Made by a program: the position numbers and the translations under genes
DNA from: Janthinobacterium sp. 1_2014MBL_MicDiv
GTDB lineage: Bacteria; Pseudomonadota; Gammaproteobacteria; Burkholderiales; Burkholderiaceae_D
Reading direction: 5' to 3'
Length of the DNA: 64,000 nucleotides
Assembly: GCF_001865675.1 (NCBI RefSeq)
Contig: NZ_CP011319.1
Span: 5,146,001-5,210,000, forward strand
The notes under the pieces: generated by a model
The model's input: only the letters and a program-made list of their open reading frames with translations
Databases searched by the model: none
What the model was told of the DNA's origin: nothing
Shown here: in pieces, positions 54,274-64,000 of the stretch
Layout of the letters: each line of letters begins with the position of its first letter
Position numbering within the stretch: position 1 is the first letter of the stretch

Positions 54274-54482
54274 CAGGAGCGGCGTTCGAAATCCGTGTCG
54301 AGCCCCACTGCGGGCATGCTGCGCAAGATATCCTCGAGCGGGCGCTTCGGCAGCGGACGCAAGGCATGGCGCAGGATGTCGCGGTGTTCTTCCTCGATGC
54401 TGCGACCATGCGCGCGGGCACGCTTGTGCAGCGCCGCCAGCAGCAATTCATCGGTGTCGGTAAAGGTCAGGGTCAGCGCCAT
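54273..54482 (-). CDS. FitA-like ribbon-helix-helix antitoxin
   Basis: A 69-residue protein of the FitA/Phd-like group that should bind DNA and neutralise the PIN toxin. The N-terminal LTLTFTDTDELLLAALHKRARAHGRSIEEEHRDIL fits a beta strand plus two helices, and the tail PAVGLDTDFERR is the likely toxin-binding segment. The start at 54482 excludes an upstream extension with no similarity. A large inverted repeat lies 72-116 bases upstream. Confidence 0.82.
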   Translation of the reverse strand: MALTLTFTDTDELLLAALHKRARAHGRSIEEEHRDILRHALRPLPKRPLEDILRSMPAVGLDTDFERRS

Positions 54483-54553
54483 GCGTAGCTCCCGGTGTCT
54501 GATTAGAGCACTGTAGCGCAAAGCGCCGCCGATACAAGGGCAGGTCGAGGAAA

Positions 54554-54598
54554 GCTTGCGCCAGCCATGCAGCTCCTCGCCGCATGGCTGGCGCAAGC
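54554..54598. other. Perfect 17-bp inverted repeat between mutT and the antitoxin gene
   Basis: GCTTGCGCCAGCCATGC (54554-54570) and its exact complement (54582-54598) flank an 11-base loop. It follows the mutT stop by four bases, so it could stop that transcript, although only three T follow on that strand. It could also be an operator of the antitoxin. Confidence 0.8.
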
Positions 54599-54602
54599 GG
54601 AA

Positions 54603-55040
54603 TCAGGCCGTTGCCAGCAACGCTACCCGGCGTACCTCGTCCAGCCATTCCAGCAGGGGAATGGTGGCCGGCAGCAAGGGTTCCACGCCGACCGTGCCCT
54701 GCCAGGCGAACGCCTGCCCTTCCAGGCTTTGCGGTTCGCCGCGCCAGTGGCGGCTGATGTAGAAGTGCAGGCGCACATGGGCGTGCGGATACACATATTC
54801 CACGCCGCACCAGGGTTCGGCGCTGTCGATATATAAGCCGAGCTCCTCGACAAACTCGCGTTTCAAGGCATCGAGAATGGCTTCGCCCGGCTCCACTTTG
54901 CCACCAGGAAACTCCCAGTAGCCGTCATACGGCTTGCCGGCCGGGCGTTGGCCCAGCAGTACGTCGCCATTCGGCTTCATCAGGATGCCGACGGCCACAT
55001 CGACAGGCTGGATTTTTTCCTTCAAGGTCACTTCGCTCAT
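54603..55040 (-). CDS. mutT: 8-oxo-dGTP diphosphatase (MutT, Nudix)
   Basis: A 145-residue Nudix hydrolase that removes oxidised dGTP. The full Nudix box runs from GGKVEPGEA to REFVEELGL near residues 40-63. PYDGYWEFPGG and the C-terminal FAWQG segment are typical of MutT. The start at 55040 overlaps the end of the ATPase gene by four bases, so the two are coupled. A longer in-frame start further up lies inside the ATPase gene. Confidence 0.93.
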   Translation of the reverse strand: MSEVTLKEKIQPVDVAVGILMKPNGDVLLGQRPAGKPYDGYWEFPGGKVEPGEAILDALKREFVEELGLYIDSAEPWCGVEYVYPHAHVRLHFYISRHWRGEPQSLEGQAFAWQGTVGVEPLLPATIPLLEWLDEVRRVALLATA

Positions 55041-55903
55041 TGCGGCAACTTCCCCGCGTAATCGCGCGCGAATTGCCAGGCCACCCGGCCCGACCGCGAA
55101 CCGCGCTGCAAGGCCCAGCGCAGGGCGTCGCCGCGCGCCGCGGCGATGTGCTCCGGCGTGCAGCCGAACGAGGCCAGCCAGTGGGCGACGATATCGAGGT
55201 AATCGTCCTGCTTGAACGGATAGAACGACAGCCACAGGCCGAAACGCTCGGACAGCGAGATTTTCTCTTCCACCGTTTCGCCCGGATGCAGATCGCCATC
55301 GTCGTCCGTCTTGTAGCTGCTGTTGTCCGACATGCGTTCCGGCATCAGGTGACGGCGGTTCGAGGTGGCGTAGATCAGCACATTGTCCGATTGTGCGGCG
55401 ATGCTGCCGTCGAGCGCCACTTTCAGCGCCTTGTAGCCGCTCTCGCCCTCTTCAAACGAGAGGTCGTCGCAAAAGATGATGAAGCGCTCGGGACGCGCCG
55501 CCACCAGGTCGACGATGTCGGGCAGGTCGGCCAGGTCGGCTTTATCGACTTCGATCAGGCGCAGGCCCTGGCCGGCGAACTGGTTCAGGCAGGCCTTGAT
55601 CAGCGACGATTTCCCCGTGCCGCGCGCGCCCGTCAGCAGCACGTTGTTGGCCGGGCGTCCGCTGACGAACTGGCGCGTGTTCTGCTCGATCTGCGCTTTT
55701 TGCATGCCGATATTGTGCAAGTCGTCAAACGCGATGTTCGACACGTGGGCCACGGCCTGCAAATGGCTGGCAGCGCCCTGGCGGCGGCGCCAGCGGAACG
55801 CAAAGCTGTTCCAGTCCGGCGCCGGCACGGCTTGCGGCAGGATCGCTTCCACGCGCGCCAGCAGGCTTTCCGCGCGCAGCAGGAATTGATCGAGGCTGGT
55901 CAT
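55037..55903 (-). CDS. DUF815 family ATP-binding protein
   Basis: A 288-residue P-loop ATPase with Walker A GARGTGKSS near residue 92 and Walker B FIIFCDDLSFEEGE near 142. The YATSNRRHLMPERMSDN block, a sensor-like segment, and LSERFGLWLSFYPF are conserved in DUF815, an AAA+-like family usually located between argJ and mutT in betaproteobacteria. Its function is unknown. It overlaps argJ upstream and mutT downstream by four bases each. Confidence 0.88.
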   Translation of the reverse strand: MTSLDQFLLRAESLLARVEAILPQAVPAPDWNSFAFRWRRRQGAASHLQAVAHVSNIAFDDLHNIGMQKAQIEQNTRQFVSGRPANNVLLTGARGTGKSSLIKACLNQFAGQGLRLIEVDKADLADLPDIVDLVAARPERFIIFCDDLSFEEGESGYKALKVALDGSIAAQSDNVLIYATSNRRHLMPERMSDNSSYKTDDDGDLHPGETVEEKISLSERFGLWLSFYPFKQDDYLDIVAHWLASFGCTPEHIAAARGDALRWALQRGSRSGRVAWQFARDYAGKLPQ

Positions 55904-57138
55904 GAGCGGTAGTCGGCGTTGATCGACACGTAGTCATGCGACAGGTCGCAGGTCCACAGGGTCGCCGTGGCATCGCCGCGCGCCAGCTTGACGCGGATGG
56001 TGATTTCGCTCTGCTGCATCACGCGCTGGCCATCCTGCTCCTGGTAATCGGGATTGCGGCCGCCATTCTTGGCCACCCACACGTCGTCCAGGTACAGGTT
56101 CAGCTGGCCCACGTCGAGGTCGTCCACGCCGGCGTAGCCGATGGCGGCCAGGATGCGGCCCAGATTCGGGTCGGAAGCGAAGAAGGCCGTCTTGACCAGC
56201 GGCGAATGGGCGATGGAATAGGCGATCTTGCGGCATTCTTCCACGTTGCGGCCGTCTTCCACGGTGACCGTCATGAACTTGGTCGCGCCTTCGCCGTCGC
56301 GCACGATCGCTTGCGCCAGGAAGGTCGACAGTTCGGTAACGGCCGCCGCCAGTGCCGCGTAGTGCGGCGAGTCGATGGAATCGATCACCAGGCTGCCGGC
56401 GCCCGTGGCCACCAGCATGAACGAGTCATTGGTGGACGTGTCGCCGTCGATGGTGATGCAGTTGAACGATTTGTCGGCCGCCTGCTTGACCAGCTGATCG
56501 AGCACGCTCTGGGCCACGGTGGCGTCGAACGCGAGGAAACCGAGCATGGTGGCCATGTTCGGCTTGATCATGCCGGCGCCCTTGCTGATGCCCGTCAGGG
56601 TGACCGTATGGCCGGCGATGGTCACCGTGCGCGAGCCGGCTTTCGGCTGCGTGTCGGTGGTCATGATGGCTTCGGCGGCCGAGAACCAGTTATCGGAAGT
56701 CAGCGCGGCCACCGCTTGCGGCAGGCCGGCCACCAGGCGCTGCACCGGCAGCGGCTCGAGGATCACGCCGGTGGAAAACGGCAGGATCTGCTGCGGCGTA
56801 CAGCCCAGCAGCTCGGCCAGCGCGGCGCAGCTGGCTTGCGCGTCGGCCAGACCCGATTCGCCCGTGCCCGCATTCGCATTGCCCGTGTTGACCAGCAGCG
56901 CGCGGATCGGTTCCGCGCCTGCCGTCACGGCGGCCAGGTTGGCTTTCGAGATTTGCACCGGTGCGGCGCAGAAGCGGTTCAGGGTGAAGACGCCGGCCAC
57001 AGTGGCCGTCGGCGCCAGTTTCAACACCAGCAAATCCTTGCGGTTGGGTTTCTTGATGCCGGCTTCGGCAACACCGATTTCAATGCCGGCAACGGCTTTC
57101 AGGTCGGCGGCGATGGGCTTGGGAGAATTGACGGCCAT
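55900..57138 (-). CDS. argJ: Bifunctional ornithine acetyltransferase / N-acetylglutamate synthase
   Basis: A 412-residue enzyme of the cyclic arginine pathway, recycling the acetyl group between acetylornithine and glutamate. The self-cleavage site is in KPNMATMLGF, with the nucleophilic Thr197 starting the beta chain. VNTGNANAGTG and the C-terminal SHDYVSINADYRS are also conserved. The start at 57138 gives the family-typical N-terminus. The downstream ATPase and mutT overlap it in one operon. Confidence 0.96.
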   Translation of the reverse strand: MAVNSPKPIAADLKAVAGIEIGVAEAGIKKPNRKDLLVLKLAPTATVAGVFTLNRFCAAPVQISKANLAAVTAGAEPIRALLVNTGNANAGTGESGLADAQASCAALAELLGCTPQQILPFSTGVILEPLPVQRLVAGLPQAVAALTSDNWFSAAEAIMTTDTQPKAGSRTVTIAGHTVTLTGISKGAGMIKPNMATMLGFLAFDATVAQSVLDQLVKQAADKSFNCITIDGDTSTNDSFMLVATGAGSLVIDSIDSPHYAALAAAVTELSTFLAQAIVRDGEGATKFMTVTVEDGRNVEECRKIAYSIAHSPLVKTAFFASDPNLGRILAAIGYAGVDDLDVGQLNLYLDDVWVAKNGGRNPDYQEQDGQRVMQQSEITIRVKLARGDATATLWTCDLSHDYVSINADYRS

Positions 57139-57355
57139 ATGAGTTCTTCTGCGTGGGAAAATGGAAGCGCTATTGTAGCGCCTTCGCGGCCCGGGTGAAC
57201 ATGCGGCAAGGGAATCGTCGCGGCGGCCCGGGCAGCGCCGATGGGGGCCGGCAGCAAGGTCCTTGCGATTTATCAGAACGCTGCCGCCTGGCGGCGCTAA
57301 GGTATAGAAACAGACGATAGCGAGTCTGGCAAGCGCGCCGCCCAGGGAGGATGTC

Positions 57356-58690
57356 ATGGCGCATGCTCAGTCATACCGAATGCCAAGCAACGGCGCAGGA
57401 CCCTCAGGCCTGCTGCACCGCCTCCTATGCCTGCTTTGCCTGCTGGCCTGGCTGACGGCCTGTACGGTCCCGCCTGGAGCAAACGATCGCGCAGTCGACC
57501 ACGCCACTGAACCGTCCTCCACAGCGCCGCCGGCCGCCGAAACGCCGCCAGCCGCAGCATTGCCCCCCACGACCGGGGGTCGGCCCCCATCCACCTTCCC
57601 ATGGAGCAGCTCCTGGTCGGGCATCGGCGGCTTGCTCGGCAACCTGGGCAACCTGGCCGGCAGCAGCGCCACGCTGAAGTCCGACAACGATCCGCCGCCA
57701 GACGGTGCCGTGCACGTCACCGTGTATTACGCCACCGACAGGCAATACCAGCCCGCCAGCCGCAACTATGGCTGGCAGCCGAACCGCGCGGCCCCCTACC
57801 TGAGCTACGGCAGCGTCCTCGTCAGCATCCCTGAAAAAAGAGCGCCGGGCGAACTGCCGCTGCCGCCCTGGTACGACATCCTGTCCGGCGACGATGCGCA
57901 ACAATATGTGCTGGTCAAGGGAGGCACGCGCCTGTCGCGCGCGGATTTCCTCGCCACCGTCAAGGCCAGGATACAGGCCGCCCCGGAACGCCGCGCCGCC
58001 TTCATCTATATCCATGGCTACAGCAATTCGTTCGACGACGCCGCCCGGCGCACGGCGCAGATGGCGGTCGACCTCGATATCGGCGCCCTGCCCGTGTTCT
58101 ACAGCTGGCCGTCGAAAGGCACCCTGGCCGGCTACGAATACGACCAGAATTCGGTCGAATGGACGCAGGCGCACCTGCAAGCCTTCCTGGCCGACTTCGC
58201 GGAGCACTCGTCCGCCACGGATATCTACATCATCGCCCACAGCATGGGCAACCGCCCGATGACGCTGGCCCTGGCCAGCCTGCTGGAACGGCGCCCCGAC
58301 CTGCTGCCCCTGTTCAAGCAGGTGGTGCTGGCGGCGCCAGACATCAATGCCGATGTCTTCCGCGACCAGATCGCCCCCCGCTTTGCCAGCCTCAGGCTCC
58401 CCGCCACCCTGTACGCTTCCGCGAACGACAAGGCGATCCGCGCCTCCTACAATTTTGCCGACTGGGACAGGATAGGCGACATCCGCGGCCCCGTCGTCGG
58501 CATACCCGGCATGGAACTCGTCGACGCCTCGGCCGTCATCATGAATTTCATGGGCCATGATTACTTCGCCAGCAACCGCGTCTTGCTGACCGATATCGCC
58601 ACCATGATCAAGACGGGACAACGGGCAAGGAACCGCGGTGGCTTGAAGGGCATTCCATCCGGAGCGCCGCAATACTGGGCATTTCCCTGA
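57356..58690 (+). CDS. Alpha/beta-hydrolase lipoprotein (DUF900 family)
   Basis: A 444-residue probable lipoprotein: the signal LLCLLAWLTAC ends in a lipobox cysteine. A proline- and alanine-rich linker follows (about residues 40-110), then a DUF900 hydrolase domain with VYYATDRQY, IYIHGYSNSFDDAARR and the nucleophile elbow AHSMGN, whose serine is residue 296. A likely catalytic histidine is in FMGHDYF near the end. The substrate is unknown. GGGAGG precedes the ATG. It is divergent from argJ and convergent with secA. Confidence 0.85.
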   Translation: MAHAQSYRMPSNGAGPSGLLHRLLCLLCLLAWLTACTVPPGANDRAVDHATEPSSTAPPAAETPPAAALPPTTGGRPPSTFPWSSSWSGIGGLLGNLGNLAGSSATLKSDNDPPPDGAVHVTVYYATDRQYQPASRNYGWQPNRAAPYLSYGSVLVSIPEKRAPGELPLPPWYDILSGDDAQQYVLVKGGTRLSRADFLATVKARIQAAPERRAAFIYIHGYSNSFDDAARRTAQMAVDLDIGALPVFYSWPSKGTLAGYEYDQNSVEWTQAHLQAFLADFAEHSSATDIYIIAHSMGNRPMTLALASLLERRPDLLPLFKQVVLAAPDINADVFRDQIAPRFASLRLPATLYASANDKAIRASYNFADWDRIGDIRGPVVGIPGMELVDASAVIMNFMGHDYFASNRVLLTDIATMIKTGQRARNRGGLKGIPSGAPQYWAFP

Positions 58691-58718
58691 GCCGAAGCCA
58701 AGCGTGCCAGACATAAAA

Positions 58719-58740
58719 AACGGAGACCGCAGTCTCCGTT
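58719..58740 (-). terminator. Terminator of secA
   Basis: CGGAGAC and GTCTCCG pair around CGCA. On the minus strand a run of six T follows, directly after the secA stop. Confidence 0.92.
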
Positions 58741-58763
58741 CTTGTCCTGCCTATCGGCTTGGC

Positions 58764-61532
<2,769 letters not shown>

Positions 61533-61811
61533 GCTTGAATTCTTGAAAAAACGCCGTTAAAAAAAGCTCGGTAGGCAACAACGAGGTAGTAATCGCGTCA
61601 CCGCACGGAGTTCGACTATGGCAAAAGACGATGATTTTATCATGCGTTCCCGACATGGTTGGGGTAATGCGCCATATAACAATAGCTTAATGACAAACAA
61701 ATGGCAGAAATTGCGGACATTTTCCATACTGTAAGGCAATGCGACGGGCCAGACAACGGCGCGCCGGCCGCCGCGCTCGTCATGCGCGGGCGAGTGTGAT
61801 ATGTTTCGGCC

Positions 61812-62321
61812 ATGCGAACTCCCACTTATTCTCCGGCACCGCGCCGCGGCTACGGTTTCGCCCGTTCGGGCCCGGCCGCCACGGGCGCAACCGACTTTCT
61901 GCGCGGCAACGCGACGATGGCATCGCTGATGCCGACCGTCACGCGCCTGGCCGCCCTGCAAAAAGACTGCGCCAGGGCCTTGCCGGCGATGTTCGAGCAT
62001 TGCGACATCCTGCAGTTCGAAAGCGGACAGCTGGTGCTGGCCACGCCCAATGCGGCGCTGGCGGCCAAGCTCAAGCAGCAATTGCCGAAACTGCAAGGGG
62101 AACTGGAAAGGAAGGGCTGGCAGATTTCAGGCATCAAGCTGAAAGTGCAGGTCATCAAGAGCATTGCGCCCATCGTGCACACGCGGGCGCTGGTCTTGCC
62201 GGAAAAGGCCATGTCGGCCCTGGAAGAGCTGAGCACGGCCCTGCCCGCATCGAAGCAGAACGAGCAGTTGATCGCGGCACTGCGCAGTTTAGTGCGCCAC
62301 CACCGCGAATCAAAAGATTAA
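61812..62321 (+). CDS. DUF721 / DciA-like protein
   Basis: A 169-residue protein of the DUF721 family, whose better studied members (DciA) load the replicative helicase in bacteria lacking DnaC. The core runs from LQKDCARALPAMFEHCDILQFESGQLVLATPNAALAAKLKQQ near residues 50-95, with a strand-rich KH-like pattern, and a basic end. Conserved position between secA and lpxC supports the call. The N-terminal 40 residues are low complexity; an alternative start could be the ATG of MASLMPTV. Confidence 0.78.
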   Translation: MRTPTYSPAPRRGYGFARSGPAATGATDFLRGNATMASLMPTVTRLAALQKDCARALPAMFEHCDILQFESGQLVLATPNAALAAKLKQQLPKLQGELERKGWQISGIKLKVQVIKSIAPIVHTRALVLPEKAMSALEELSTALPASKQNEQLIAALRSLVRHHRESKD

Positions 62322-62340
62322 GACTGTCCGACGACATTTT

Positions 62341-62473
62341 GACACCTCAGAAAACCGTAGCGAGCGGAAGGGAGAGGTGACTAAGAAGCGCTACCGTACG
62401 AAGTACGGGGGCGCCGAGCCGGTGAGCATCGCAGGCCGCCTATACCGACGCGCAGTAGGGTTAATGAGGTGTC
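62341..62473. repeat. 133-bp element with 9-bp terminal inverted repeats
   Basis: GACACCTCA (62341-62349) and TGAGGTGTC (62465-62473) are exact complements at the ends of a GC-rich segment that fills the gap between the DUF721 gene and lpxC. It has an internal hairpin CCGTAC-GAA-GTACGG (62394-62408). This resembles a small non-coding mobile or repeated element, or a long-range terminator stem. No second copy is present in the window. Confidence 0.45.
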
Positions 62474-62480
62474 GCTCAGA

Positions 62481-63416
62481 TCAGGTCAGCGACCACTCGC
62501 GCTCCATCTGGCGCAGGTACGATTGCGGCGCTTCCTCGTTGGTGGCAAACGAAACGATTTCATACGATTCCGGCTGCTCGAGCAGCGCCAGCAGCAACTG
62601 GTTGTTCAGCGCGTGGCCGGACTTGTGCGCCGTGTAATAGGCCAGCAAGGGGTGGCCGACCAGATACAGGTCGCCGATGGCGTCGAGGATCTTGTGGCGC
62701 ACGAACTCGTCTTCATAGCGCAAGCCATCCGCGTTGAGGATGCGGTACTCATCCATGACGATGGCGTTTTCCAGCGAACCGCCGCGCGCCAGGCCCATGC
62801 CGCGCAAGCTTTCCACGTCCTGCATGAAGCCGAAGGTGCGCGCGCGCGCCACGTCATGCACATATGACACGTCGCCGAAGTCGACCGAGGCGCGCTGCAT
62901 CGTGCCATCGACGGCCGGATGATTGAATTCGATGAAGAAATCGAGCTTGAAGCCGTCGTACGGCGACAATCGCGCCCATTTCTCCGCGTCGCCCTTGCCA
63001 TGGCGCACTTCCACCGGCTTGATGACCTTGATGAACTTCTTCGGCGCTTCTTGCTCTTCCACTCCCGCTTGCTGCAGCAGGTAGACGAAGGACGAGGCGG
63101 AACCATCCATGATGGGAATCTCTTCCGCATTCACGTCGATATACATATTGTCGACGCCCAGGCCGGCCGCGGCCGACATCAGATGTTCCACGGTAGACAC
63201 CCTGGCGCCATCCTTGATCAGCACGGAAGCCATGCGCGTATCGCCCACGGCCATGGCGCTGGCGGGAAACTCCACCACGGGTTCGAGGTCGATACGGCGA
63301 AACACGATGCCCGTGTCGATGGCGGCCGGACGCAAGGTCAGCTCCACCTTGGTTCCCGAATGTAAGCCGACACCGATGGTGCGGACCAATTGTTTGATAG
63401 TGCGTTGTTTTAACAT
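62481..63416 (-). CDS. lpxC: UDP-3-O-acyl-N-acetylglucosamine deacetylase
   Basis: A 311-residue zinc enzyme for the committed step of lipid A synthesis. MLKQRTIKQLVRTIGVGLHSGTKV, the zinc histidine in STVEHLMSA, the MDGSA motif and the remaining ligands in HKILDAIGDLYL are conserved. The catalytic histidine is in KSGHALNN. The start at 63416 gives the family N-terminus. A longer frame adds only unconserved residues. Confidence 0.97.
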   Translation of the reverse strand: MLKQRTIKQLVRTIGVGLHSGTKVELTLRPAAIDTGIVFRRIDLEPVVEFPASAMAVGDTRMASVLIKDGARVSTVEHLMSAAAGLGVDNMYIDVNAEEIPIMDGSASSFVYLLQQAGVEEQEAPKKFIKVIKPVEVRHGKGDAEKWARLSPYDGFKLDFFIEFNHPAVDGTMQRASVDFGDVSYVHDVARARTFGFMQDVESLRGMGLARGGSLENAIVMDEYRILNADGLRYEDEFVRHKILDAIGDLYLVGHPLLAYYTAHKSGHALNNQLLLALLEQPESYEIVSFATNEEAPQSYLRQMEREWSLT

Positions 63417-63491
63417 CCCACGATTATATCTATTTGCCGGATTTTCGTTGCGGTGCGGCATGGCTCACGCCAGAAATACCACAAGCGTTCC

Positions 63492-64000
63492 TCACGGATG
63501 TTCGCTTTCCGCATGCACGGCTTCACGGCGCACCAGGTAAATCCCGCTGCCGATGATGATGGCCGCGCCGATCAGCGTATATTGGTCCGGCAGCGCGCGC
63601 CACAGCAGCCAGTCCAGGGCCATGCCCCAGGCCAGGGCCGAGTATTCGAACGGCGCCACGCTCGATGCCTTGCCATGGCGAAACGCCTCCGTGATGGCCA
63701 GCTGGCCCAGGAAGCCGCTGACGGACAGGCCCGCCAGCAGCCACCAGTCCTCGCGGCGAATGCTCACCCACTCGTGCGCCGACAGGGCCACGCCGCCGAT
63801 GGCCATCATCACCATCAGCCAGAAGACCATGCTTTCGCTGGCATCGCTGCGGCTCAGGATGCGCCCCGTGACGGCGGAAATGGCGTAACAGGCGGCCGAA
63901 CCCAGCACCGCCAGCCCGGCCAGCGAAAAGAATCCCGAACCGTCGGGGCGCAGCGCCACCAGCACGCCCAGCAGGCCCACGGCGATGGCGCACCAGCGCG
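63492..64000 (-). CDS. EamA/DMT-family transporter, C-terminal part (cut by window edge)
   Basis: About 169 residues of an inner-membrane transporter of the drug/metabolite superfamily. Five hydrophobic segments are visible and the second EamA repeat contains SGFLGQLAITEAFRHGKASSVAPFEYSALAWGMALDW. The N-terminal half lies beyond base 64000. Substrate unknown. An 75-base gap separates it from the lpxC start. Confidence 0.82.
   Translation of the reverse strand, partial: RWCAIAVGLLGVLVALRPDGSGFFSLAGLAVLGSAACYAISAVTGRILSRSDASESMVFWLMVMMAIGGVALSAHEWVSIRREDWWLLAGLSVSGFLGQLAITEAFRHGKASSVAPFEYSALAWGMALDWLLWRALPDQYTLIGAAIIIGSGIYLVRREAVHAESEHP

Overview
The window is high-GC DNA from a betaproteobacterium. 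Gene content, rRNA type and the secA / argJ / zapD / coaE / pilD neighbourhood suggest Oxalobacteraceae, perhaps near Janthinobacterium, Massilia or Duganella. That placement is inferred from reading; no database was searched. It holds about 47 protein genes and two complete rRNA operons, with no CRISPR array, phage or insertion-sequence transposase.

Layout. (1) 1-1896: purine breakdown (partial xdhA, puuE, uraH). (2) 1912-7604: rRNA operon 1 on the minus strand (16S, tRNA-Ile, tRNA-Ala, 23S, 5S) with promoter, boxA elements and terminators. (3) 7748-23408: a regulon for alcohol oxidation with pyrroloquinoline quinone (PQQ). It has an AcoR-type sigma-54 activator, a quinoprotein alcohol dehydrogenase with lanthanide-type metal ligands, a DUF779 protein, an ExaC-type aldehyde dehydrogenase, a beta-propeller protein, a PqqU/YncD-like TonB receptor, a PedF-like cytochrome c, a XoxJ/PedG-like binding protein, a porin, a NosR-like flavo-iron-sulfur protein and ApbE. 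Four minus-strand transcription units begin with near-perfect -24/-12 promoters, and three matching palindromes are candidate activator sites. (4) 23440-30182: an RNA-repair locus (rsr/Ro60, rtcB, rtcA, divergent rtcR, a RlaP-like nucleotidyltransferase) with its own sigma-54 promoter. Three related structured repeats lie between rsr and rtcB, where enterobacteria encode Y RNAs. (5) 30198-35910: rRNA operon 2, in the same orientation and about 28.3 kb from operon 1. (6) 35991-48202: cobalamin uptake, salvage and nucleotide-loop assembly, with a cobalamin riboswitch before btuB. (7) 48302-64000: an MFS exporter and a housekeeping block (pilC, pilD, coaE, zapD, yacG, mutT, DUF815 ATPase, argJ, lipoprotein hydrolase, secA, DUF721/DciA, lpxC, partial EamA transporter), interrupted by a FitAB-like toxin-antitoxin pair.

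How it fits together. Alcohols probably enter through the porin, are oxidised in the periplasm by the quinoprotein, pass electrons to the PedF-like cytochrome, and the aldehyde is oxidised by ExaC. No PQQ biosynthesis gene is visible, which makes the PqqU-like receptor notable. The best candidate for an undescribed element is the three-unit RNA-like array at 25745-25980 inside the rsr-rtcBA operon.
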